The position numbers were made by a program, and so were the translations under genes. From a virus, in IMG/VR virus record IMGVR_UViG_3300035438_000265, positions 1-37,263 of that record: a DNA stretch of 37,263 bases; one strand, written 5' to 3'. Below the pieces are notes generated by a model. It did not search any database, was not told where the DNA came from, and saw only the letters and a program-made list of their open reading frames with translations. Positions 1 to 5,548 of the stretch are shown piece by piece; position 1 is the first letter of the stretch, and each line of letters begins with the position of its first letter.

Positions 1-127
1 GCATCACGTTGTCGCCGTAGTCCAGCACCAGACAGTTGTCTTTCCCCGGCGCAATGCGTGTGCCGCGCCCGACTATCTGAATGTACAGGCCTGTGCTTTC
101 GGTGGCTCTCACGATTGCCACAAGATC
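1..127. repeat. Terminal direct repeat (left copy), circular-closure overlap
   Basis: The first 127 bases are identical to bases 37137-37263. The helicase reading frame passes across the join without a break, so the molecule is circular or circularly permuted with 37,136 unique bases. A length of exactly 127 is a common maximum assembler word size. The repeat is therefore more likely an assembly overlap than a physical terminal repeat. Confidence 0.95.
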
Positions 128-1072
128 AACATGCGGGACATTGAAGCCGGTGGTCAAGACGTTGACATTGATCAAACACTTGCTTCCGCCACGCCGGAAC
201 CGTTCGATCTTCTCGGCGCGTGCAGTCATGCCATCGGAACCAGTCACGACATCCGCCTCAATGCCATGCGTCTCGAACTCGGCACGGAGCAACTCGGCGT
301 GATTGACACCGCAAGCGAAGACCAGCCACGCCTTGCGTTCCGCACCATAGCGCACGATTTCTGCAACTGTTTCTGTTACCAATTCCGGATCAGATGCAGC
401 CTTGGCTAGTTCGCTCTCGATATACTCCCCGCCGCGTTTGCCGACGTTCGATAGGTCAATGGTCTTGACGCCGCTCTTGCTAATCACCGGGGCCAGGAAG
501 CCTTGCTCCATGAGATCGGCAACCGGGATGTCGTATGCAATGCCGTCGAAGATCGCGTTGTCGCCTTCGTGCAGCCAGCCACTATCGAGCCGGTATGGTG
601 TAGCCGTGAGGCCAACCACTTTCACGCCCGGATTGCATATGCGAAGGTCGGAGAGGAACTTGTTGTAGCGTGTGCCGTCTGTCTTCGGGATCAGGTGCGC
701 CTCGTCTACGATCACCAGATCAGGCGCTGGCACCATCTGATAGGCCTTCTTGTGGATCGACTGAATGCCCGCAAACGTGATCGGCTTCCGCAGAACTTTC
801 TTCTTAAGACTGGCACTGTAGAAGCCGACATCTGCCTCGGGATAAAGCGCGATCAATTCGCTGGCATTCTGCTCCAGCAACTCCTTGACATGCGTCAAGA
901 TCAGAACGCGCGTGCCGGGATAAGTCATCGCATCCTTGATCAGGTGCGCGATGATAAGGCTTTTCCCTGAGCCAGTCGGAGCGACGATAATGGGGTTGTC
1001 GCCATTCTTGTCTGACCAATAATTGTACAGGCCATCAATGGCGGCGCGTTGATAGGGGCGGAGTTCTAGCAT
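1..1072 (-). CDS. DEAH-box superfamily 2 helicase, N-terminal 357 codons (gene continues across the join)
   Basis: Reading the minus strand from ATG at 1072 gives MLELRPYQRAAIDGL followed by the full set of SF2 helicase motifs. Walker A is APTGSGKS (residues 31-38), the DEAH box is in VIVDEAH, motif III is GLTATPYR, and an LTTGFNVP motif V is followed by QIVGRGTRIAPGK (motif VI). The frame continues at 37136 and ends at 36583, giving 541 aa in all. The start overlaps the stop of the nuclease gene by 7 bases, so the two are translationally coupled. The family includes phage-encoded RecG/UvsW/RAD25-like ATP-dependent helicases. A role in branch migration or replication initiation within the leftward replication/recombination operon is inferred. 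Confidence 0.93.
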   Translation of the reverse strand, partial: MLELRPYQRAAIDGLYNYWSDKNGDNPIIVAPTGSGKSLIIAHLIKDAMTYPGTRVLILTHVKELLEQNASELIALYPEADVGFYSASLKKKVLRKPITFAGIQSIHKKAYQMVPAPDLVIVDEAHLIPKTDGTRYNKFLSDLRICNPGVKVVGLTATPYRLDSGWLHEGDNAIFDGIAYDIPVADLMEQGFLAPVISKSGVKTIDLSNVGKRGGEYIESELAKAASDPELVTETVAEIVRYGAERKAWLVFACGVNHAELLRAEFETHGIEADVVTGSDGMTARAEKIERFRRGGSKCLINVNVLTTGFNVPHVDLVAIVRATESTGLYIQIVGRGTRIAPGKDNCLVLDYGDNVM

Positions 1073-1995
1073 GTGCTGAACTCCCTGCCCTTGTTCCGCA
1101 CGATCTCGCCGTCTTCGTTGATGTAGTCGATCCAGTCCTCGCCGCTGTCATGTACGGGCAGTTTCACCAGCGCCGGATTGTATATGTGATCACCGCAGCC
1201 GCTGCGCTGGTCGATCTCATCGAGGGCCTTCTTGTGCCTGGCGCATGACCAGCCTTCTGTCTCTGCCGTCGAGAAGGCGCATGTGCGGCAGTTCAGTTCC
1301 GCAGCGCCATCTCCGTGGCAGATCGAATGATATGGACAGAACTTACATTCGAACCATGCCGGATCGTTACTGATGCCAAGCGGTGGCCGTTCGGTCGATA
1401 TGATCGTTCTGGCCTTCTCGATAAGCCCCTCTGCAAAGGCATGATCGACCTTCAACCGCTCGGCATAAATCTCATCGGTGTTCTTGTTGACCGAAATGAA
1501 CAAGCAGCGATCCAGCCCGCTCAGGTGCATTCCGATCTGGCACTGTGCATAATAGATCGGCTTCGCCTTCTCGATTCCGAGGTTACACAGCACCTTGAAA
1601 TACTTCTCGCTCATGGTCTTCACTTCGAGCGTGTGGACCTTGGCGCTTTCCGGCAAGCCCTCGACCACTCCGTCCAGGCTCAACGCGAAATGCCCACCGA
1701 CCGCCGTGTATCGGAACTGCTGACCTGTTGCCGGATCGCGATCCCAGACGGTGCAACCGGCGGCGCGAAGGTTCTGGATCACCCGTCCTTCCTCGCGTTC
1801 GCCAGTCTCGAAGAGACGCAAGATGCGGCCTTCGTGCTTCTCAGTATGGGTCCACCGGAATTGATACCAAAGCGCGCGAGAACAGATGTTCCCGATCTGC
1901 GACCCGCCAAGATGCGGCCTGTGTGCGTTGCGGCGGTTCTCTTCGTATCGCTGGTAGATTGCCTTTACGATTGGCGATGTCATGTCTAGTTTCAT
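1066..1995 (-). CDS. Cas4/RecB-like PD-(D/E)XK exonuclease with Fe-S cluster
   Basis: 309 aa. The nuclease core shows LDG (D108) and an EVK signature (E124, K126). One early cysteine (C38, in the segment NICSRALW) and a late CxxC-x5-C group (C217, C220, C226) match the four-cysteine [4Fe-4S] pattern of Cas4 and AddB nucleases. A second cysteine pair (C236, C239) and C251 follow and may bind another metal. The enzyme is expected to resect DNA ends to feed the neighbouring annealing/recombinase and ssDNA-binding proteins. It lies in the leftward operon, with its stop overlapping the helicase start. The start at 1995 has a short GGGA upstream; MTSP, 4 codons on, is an alternative. No CRISPR array or cas genes are near, so an adaptation role is not suggested. 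Confidence 0.85.
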   Translation of the reverse strand: MKLDMTSPIVKAIYQRYEENRRNAHRPHLGGSQIGNICSRALWYQFRWTHTEKHEGRILRLFETGEREEGRVIQNLRAAGCTVWDRDPATGQQFRYTAVGGHFALSLDGVVEGLPESAKVHTLEVKTMSEKYFKVLCNLGIEKAKPIYYAQCQIGMHLSGLDRCLFISVNKNTDEIYAERLKVDHAFAEGLIEKARTIISTERPPLGISNDPAWFECKFCPYHSICHGDGAAELNCRTCAFSTAETEGWSCARHKKALDEIDQRSGCGDHIYNPALVKLPVHDSGEDWIDYINEDGEIVRNKGREFSTC

Positions 1996-1997
1996 TC

Positions 1998-2462
1998 TTA
2001 TTCCCTCCCTGTCACGCTCTCAACCAACCTTCGCTCGTAGCCCATCAACAGGCAAATGGTTTTCACTGGTGTGGCTTGATCATGCAGCCACTTGACGATC
2101 TTCATTCGCCTGATCGTGACTTCCTTAGTCATGTTCGCATCTTGCTGGGCAATGACGCGCTTGTAATAGTCGCTCGTGGCCGTGTCGCTTGCTCCGAAGT
2201 TCCTGGCAATGTCTTTCCATGACCGGCCCTTGATCCGCAGCTTCTCCATCCGCTGAAAATCCTCCATCGACCAATCGCGGCGAACGATTTGCGCCTTGGG
2301 CCGATCTTCCTCGCCGTCCGTCCATGTGTAACGTTTGAACTGCGGGATGAAGTCAACCGCAACATCATTCCAGACGATCCGGCCTTCAACATCAAAGCTC
2401 CAGAAGTTGCCGTCTAGCTGCTGCTTCATCAGGCGTTCGATTGCATAGGTGTCGGTGGTCAT
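1998..2462 (-). CDS. Hypothetical protein with a helix-turn-helix-like middle
   Basis: 154 aa. I do not recognise the family. The middle, from about residue 64 (DWSMEDFQRMEKLRIKG, then RSWKDIARNFG), reads like a Myb/SANT- or recombinase-type helix-turn-helix with conserved tryptophans. The C-terminal part (KWLHDQATPVKTICLLMGY) could be a second helical unit. The ATG at 2462 follows GGGAGG at good spacing. It sits 2 bases from the nuclease gene in the recombination operon, so a DNA-binding accessory role is a reasonable guess only. Confidence 0.72.
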   Translation of the reverse strand: MTTDTYAIERLMKQQLDGNFWSFDVEGRIVWNDVAVDFIPQFKRYTWTDGEEDRPKAQIVRRDWSMEDFQRMEKLRIKGRSWKDIARNFGASDTATSDYYKRVIAQQDANMTKEVTIRRMKIVKWLHDQATPVKTICLLMGYERRLVESVTGRE

Positions 2463-2523
2463 GTGATCCTCCCTTGTAATAGGGGCGACCCGTGAGAGCC
2501 GCCCCGCTCTTTAATATGCTGCG

Positions 2524-2973
2524 CTACTTCTTCTTCCAGGGTGGCGTTGCCGCAGCAGGTGCCGCCGCCGGTGTGCCGCCTTCGCACGGCTCGTATCCGG
2601 CGATCTCGTTCGATGGCTGATAGTTCCCCTCGGCGGGCTTGACCTTAACCGTGATCATCATCGGCTTGTCGTGGAGGTCAGAACTCTCATTCGGCATCAT
2701 CACACCAACGGACCGGCAGATGGCCGAGAGCGTGCGCTGGGCAATCTCTTCTGCCGTCTTGTTCGGGTTGTTGAGGTTGAGCCGGTCCATCAGGCTTACG
2801 CCTTGATGCGGCCCCTCGATGATCTGGCAGGTGAGCACCAGCATCGAGCCGGTCTGTGCCTTGGTAGGGCGCTCCTCGCTCTTGGTGATCACGGCCTTGT
2901 ACTTGCCAGCCGGGATCGTTTCGCGTGGCGCACTCGGCTCCACGACATTCGCATCGAATCCATTCAGTCTCAT
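2524..2973 (-). CDS. DUF669 family protein, likely ssDNA-binding protein
   Basis: 149 aa. The sequence MRLNGFDANVVEPS followed by IPAGKYKAVITKSEE, a GxxLVLTxQIIEGPHQG stretch and a helical region with NPNKTAEEIAQRTLSAI matches the DUF669 family. Members often stand next to phage RecA-like/Sak4 ATPases and are thought to be SSB-like. The C-terminus is rich in alanine and proline and ends PPWKKK, unlike the acidic tip of cellular SSB. An AGGAGAAG site precedes the ATG. Nine bases separate it from the Sak4-like gene upstream, so the two are probably co-translated partners. Confidence 0.82.
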   Translation of the reverse strand: MRLNGFDANVVEPSAPRETIPAGKYKAVITKSEERPTKAQTGSMLVLTCQIIEGPHQGVSLMDRLNLNNPNKTAEEIAQRTLSAICRSVGVMMPNESSDLHDKPMMITVKVKPAEGNYQPSNEIAGYEPCEGGTPAAAPAAATPPWKKK

Positions 2974-2982
2974 TCTCTTCTC

Positions 2983-3738
2983 CTACTTTGCTACAAAAGC
3001 TTCAAAAGGGTTGCCGCTCTCGAATGTGAACGGCAGTGGCTGGGTGATGTTGAAACGGTTCTTCGTCACGCTCGAGGCTTGCGGGAAGCAGATGATCTCC
3101 CGGTCGCCTGTGCTGATCGCCCGCTTTTTGTCGCCGTCGCCGCGAACGTATGTCTTGAGCCGGATCAGGCCCACGAGGTCTACGTTGTCGGTGTAATGCG
3201 GCAATGACTTCTTGTGCATCCGCACCGTATATCTGGCGAACGGATCGAAGTCTGGCAGATCGAGCGTCTCGGTATCAGCGTGGCCGATGAAGACCACATT
3301 CATGCCGCGTTCGTAGGCCAGTGCGCCAGCCCATTCCCGCACCTGGCGGTGCTTCTCGGCAGCTGTATTGTAGCCTGCTCCGTATCCGCCACCGGCTTGG
3401 TTGATGCTCTTGGCCTTGGGATCGGCGGCCACAATCTCATGCTCGATGAGCGTGGCAAGCTGCGTGATGCTATCAATCACGACCGTCTTGAAGTCATGCT
3501 CTTGCGTTGCCAATGCCTCGATCTGGTCAAGCACTTCCTGGCTCGACGAGACCAGCGGGAAAAGCATCACTTCGTCGTTGCCAGCCAAGCTCGCGGTGCC
3601 GTCCTCGGTGCGGATGAACACCGGCCTCGGGAACATCGCAGCCAGCGTGCTCTTGCCCATGCCGCCTTCACCGAACACCGTTGCGATGATGGGCCGTTGC
3701 CCTTTCGGGCGCTCCAGTTTCTTCAGATCAATTGCCAT
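2983..3738 (-). CDS. Sak4-like RecA-fold ATPase (AAA_24), single-strand annealing/recombination
   Basis: 251 aa. The P-loop is FGEGGMGKST (about residues 23-32). A Walker B-like VVIDSITQLATLIEHE and the sensor segment NVVFIGHADTE follow. This is the phage nucleotide-binding/Sak4 type, a short RecA-related recombinase that works with an SSB partner. The DUF669 protein downstream fits that role. An AAGGAGG site lies at good distance from the ATG at 3738, inside the end of the 57-aa gene upstream (11-base overlap). Confidence 0.87.
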   Translation of the reverse strand: MAIDLKKLERPKGQRPIIATVFGEGGMGKSTLAAMFPRPVFIRTEDGTASLAGNDEVMLFPLVSSSQEVLDQIEALATQEHDFKTVVIDSITQLATLIEHEIVAADPKAKSINQAGGGYGAGYNTAAEKHRQVREWAGALAYERGMNVVFIGHADTETLDLPDFDPFARYTVRMHKKSLPHYTDNVDLVGLIRLKTYVRGDGDKKRAISTGDREIICFPQASSVTKNRFNITQPLPFTFESGNPFEAFVAK

Positions 3739-3901
3739 CGTTCTCAGCCTCCTTGACTCCGAGTATCCTCATAGCCTCGCGCAGGTTTTCAACAGCGCAC
3801 CGCACATGATGGTCACGGTTCACCTTGTCCGTCTTTGCAATGACCAGATGGTCTCTGGCATACTGCAATGCGTCTGCTGCTCCGTAGATGTCCTTACTCA
3901 T
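3728..3901 (-). CDS. Small hypothetical protein (57 aa) in the recombination operon
   Basis: Reading the minus strand from ATG at 3901 gives a 57-aa protein that begins MSKDIYGAADALQYARDHLV and ends KEAENDGN. It overlaps the stop of the upstream gene by 8 bases and the start of the Sak4-like gene by 11 bases, filling exactly the gap between them. Its own 3' end carries the ribosome binding site of the Sak4-like gene. It looks alpha-helical and soluble, with no recognised domain. The operon fit is the main reason for calling it. Confidence 0.7.
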   Translation of the reverse strand: MSKDIYGAADALQYARDHLVIAKTDKVNRDHHVRCAVENLREAMRILGVKEAENDGN

Positions 3902-4277
3902 CAGCCACCACCTTCACGCCGATCTTTCCCGGCGTGGCCGTGATGGCCTTGGCAGCGATCGACCAGAGATCTGGCCGCTCTTTTGCCAGCCACTTGCATC
4001 CGGCATCGTCCACCTCGATCTTGGTCTTGATCGGCCAAGCTTCGGCGGGCATGTCGTGCTTGACGGTCTCCCAGACGCCCAAATCAATCTTGCGATAGAT
4101 CGGCTGGGTAAGCGTGACCTTATACGGATTGACCTTGTGCGTGATCGCGCCTTCGGTCTTGGCATCCAGTGCTTCGGTGATGTCTTGCTCGATCTTTCGA
4201 CGCGCCTCAATGGCCTCGTCTTCGCGGCGTTTGGCTTCAAGCCAGGCCCCGCAAAGGCCCGTGATGTTGCTGCTCAT
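3894..4277 (-). CDS. Conserved phage early protein, function unknown
   Basis: 127 aa. This is the first gene of the leftward operon, with AGGAGG 6 bases before the ATG at 4277. The N-terminal third is a charged helix (EAKRREDEAIEARRKIEQDI), probably coiled coil. The rest (IYRKIDLGVWETVKHDMP, then a KTKIEVDD segment and GKIGVKVV) resembles a small phage family usually found beside recombination genes. I recall it as conserved but cannot name a function. Its end overlaps the 57-aa gene. Confidence 0.8.
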   Translation of the reverse strand: MSSNITGLCGAWLEAKRREDEAIEARRKIEQDITEALDAKTEGAITHKVNPYKVTLTQPIYRKIDLGVWETVKHDMPAEAWPIKTKIEVDDAGCKWLAKERPDLWSIAAKAITATPGKIGVKVVADE

Positions 4278-4372
4278 TGTCAGCCTCCTTTTCTCTCAAC
4301 AATCGCCTTATTGCATATTTTTGCAGGACGTGCAATAGAAAAAATTGCAATCACCAAACAGGAGCCAAGACC
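4278..4372. promoter_or_regulatory. Divergent early promoter/operator region
   Basis: The 95 bases between the two divergent operons hold overlapping promoters. Plus strand: TTGCAT (4311-4316), 17-base spacer, AATAGA (4334-4339) preceded by TGC. Minus strand: TTGCAC (4335-4330), 17-base spacer, AATAAG (4312-4307), also preceded by TGC. Both are therefore TTGCAn-N14-TGC-AATArr, with an extended -10. The plus start would fall near 4346, leaving a leader with GGAG (4361-4364) before the ATG at 4373. Confidence 0.7.
4311..4349. promoter_or_regulatory. Cluster of TTGCA/TGCAA inverted repeats, candidate operators
   Basis: Three overlapping inverted repeats are visible: TTGCA-N6-TGCAg (4311-4326), TTGCA-N5-TGCAA (4321-4335) and TGCAAT-N7-ATTGCA (4331-4349). 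The same form recurs at 8278-8317. They lie over the -35 and -10 boxes of both divergent promoters and just upstream of a Cro-like gene. Part of the symmetry follows from having two back-to-back TTGCA -35 boxes, so operator function is an inference. Confidence 0.5.
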
Positions 4373-4546
4373 ATGTTATCCATTGAAGAGATTCGTGCCC
4401 GACTTGCCAAGGCTGATATTCCCGAAATCGTCAAGGCCACCGGCCTCTCCTACAATACCGTGAAAGCGATTCGAGATGGCGCTCCCGGTGCTCGATATGA
4501 GACGATCAAGCTGCTCACGGAGTTTTATGAAGGCCGTGCAGCGTGA
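4373..4546 (+). CDS. Cro-like HTH transcriptional regulator (57 aa)
   Basis: Small DNA-binding protein whose helix-turn-helix is about residues 15-37 (DIPEIVKATGLSYNTVKAIR). It is the first gene of the rightward operon. The ATG at 4373 has GGAG 8 bases upstream. A longer in-frame reading from 4277 would run over the promoters and is rejected. Size and position match phage Cro-type repressors that act on their own divergent promoter region. No partner CI gene is found on the other side, so this is probably a one-regulator circuit that turns down early transcription. Confidence 0.78.
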   Translation: MLSIEEIRARLAKADIPEIVKATGLSYNTVKAIRDGAPGARYETIKLLTEFYEGRAA

Positions 4547-5547
4547 CCGCCTACTATAACGAATATGAGCCTTATGCAGTCGAATGGCTGCGAAACCTCA
4601 TCAAGCAAGGATTGATTGCAGATGGAGAAGTTGACGGACGTTCAATTGTCGATGTTCGAGCCGACGATCTTGGCAAATTCACGCAATGCCACTTCTTCGC
4701 CGGGGTCGGCGTCTGGTCCTACGCCCTCCGTCTCGCAGGATGGCCCGACGACCGACCCGTCTGGACTGGCTCCTGCCCTTGTCAGCCCTTCAGCGCCGCC
4801 GGAAAGGGAGCCGGATTTGCCGACGAGCGCCACCTCTGGCCCGAGTTTCACCGGCTCATCTCCGAGTGCCGTCCTCCAGTCGTCTTTGGAGAGCAGGTTG
4901 CGAGCAAGGACGGCCTCGGCTGGCTCGACATTGTATGCGCTGACCTGGAAGCAACGGGCTACGCCGTCGGGGCTGCTGATCTGTGCGCTGCGGGCGTCGG
5001 TGCGCCGCACATCCGACAGCGCCTCTGGTTTGTTGGGATGGCCGACGCCAACGACGCGGGATTGGAAGGATGGGCAGGAGTGCCGGAACGTGCCGGAGAA
5101 TGCGTTGCTGGGGCGCGTAGTGTGGCAAGCGGGCTGGCCGACGCCGACAGTTACGGATGCGGCGCGGGGGATAGAATACGACCCAATGGCCAAGAACATG
5201 ACGCTGAATATGGCAGCGGCGAGGTCGGGCTGGCCGACGCCGAACGCGAGCAATGTGAAGAATGCTTATCAAGACCCGGACAAGGTAATAGCTCGGAAGG
5301 AGGCCGGCCGTCAGTCGAACCTACAGGATTTTGCAGCTATGGCAGGCCCAGCCCGACTAACGGCCACTGGCGAGCTGCTGACTGGCTCCACTGCCGGGAT
5401 GGAAAGTGGAGGCCAGTTGAATCCGGCACATTCCCGCTGGCTCATGGGGCTGCCGCCCGAGTGGGACGACTGCGCGCCTATGGCAATGCGATTGTCCCGC
5501 AAGTCGCGGCAGAAATAATTCAATCCTTCATGGAGTGCCGTCCTTAA
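4543..5547 (+). CDS. DNA cytosine-C5 methyltransferase
   Basis: 334 aa from GTG at 4543, whose GTGA overlaps the stop of the Cro-like gene. Motif I is FAGVG (52-56). Motif IV is GSCPCQPFSAAGK, with C80 the catalytic cysteine. Motif VI is FGEQV (115-119), with Q where most family members have N. Motif VIII is RQRLWFVG (158-165). Motif X is GNAIVPQVA near residue 318. Between VIII and X lies a variable target-recognition region with repeated LADA/MADA segments. It probably methylates phage DNA against host restriction. The +1-shifted frame is also open for about 900 bases and codes for a separate, conserved-looking product. Confidence 0.9.
   Translation: MTAYYNEYEPYAVEWLRNLIKQGLIADGEVDGRSIVDVRADDLGKFTQCHFFAGVGVWSYALRLAGWPDDRPVWTGSCPCQPFSAAGKGAGFADERHLWPEFHRLISECRPPVVFGEQVASKDGLGWLDIVCADLEATGYAVGAADLCAAGVGAPHIRQRLWFVGMADANDAGLEGWAGVPERAGECVAGARSVASGLADADSYGCGAGDRIRPNGQEHDAEYGSGEVGLADAEREQCEECLSRPGQGNSSEGGRPSVEPTGFCSYGRPSPTNGHWRAADWLHCRDGKWRPVESGTFPLAHGAAARVGRLRAYGNAIVPQVAAEIIQSFMECRP
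4622..5518 (+). CDS. Overprinted ORF inside the methyltransferase gene (WPTP-repeat protein)
   Basis: 298 aa from ATG at 4622, or 300 aa from TTG at 4616. It is wholly contained in the methyltransferase gene in a different frame. The product has a Ser/Pro/Thr-rich N-terminal half, then YALTWKQ, ICALRASVRRTSDS, three GWPTPT/GWPTPN segments, and a C-terminus with GGQLNPAHSRWLMGLPPEW. I recall very similar products (LTWK, RRTSDS, GWPTP repeats, LNPAHSRWLMGLPP) recurring beside or inside phage C5-methyltransferases; this is from memory and unverified. The repeats arise where GGCTGGCCGACGCC reads GWPTP in this frame and GLADA in the other. An AAGG lies 5-11 bases upstream of the candidate starts. 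Whether it is translated is unknown. Confidence 0.5.
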   Translation: MEKLTDVQLSMFEPTILANSRNATSSPGSASGPTPSVSQDGPTTDPSGLAPALVSPSAPPEREPDLPTSATSGPSFTGSSPSAVLQSSLESRLRARTASAGSTLYALTWKQRATPSGLLICALRASVRRTSDSASGLLGWPTPTTRDWKDGQECRNVPENALLGRVVWQAGWPTPTVTDAARGIEYDPMAKNMTLNMAAARSGWPTPNASNVKNAYQDPDKVIARKEAGRQSNLQDFAAMAGPARLTATGELLTGSTAGMESGGQLNPAHSRWLMGLPPEWDDCAPMAMRLSRKSRQK

Positions 5548-5548
5548 C

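Noticed and set aside
1-127. Physical direct terminal repeat of the virion DNA
   Set aside because: The length equals a standard assembler word size and the repeat lies inside a coding gene. A circular assembly overlap is the simpler explanation.
81-970. Several plus-strand ORFs of 73-155 codons at the left end
   Set aside because: They lie opposite the helicase, which has a full set of motifs on the minus strand. They have no conserved pattern or ribosome sites.
1066-1995. CRISPR adaptation role for the Cas4-like nuclease
   Set aside because: No repeat-spacer array or other cas gene is present. Such nucleases are common in phage recombination operons.
4373-4546. Lysogeny switch (CI/Cro pair)
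   Set aside because: Only a Cro-sized protein is present on one side, the divergent gene is a recombination-operon protein, and no integrase or excisionase is found. A temperate lifestyle is not supported.
4642-5253. 203-codon minus-strand frame inside the methyltransferase gene
   Set aside because: It is antisense to two open plus frames and shows no recognised segment. A GC-rich repeat region explains its openness.
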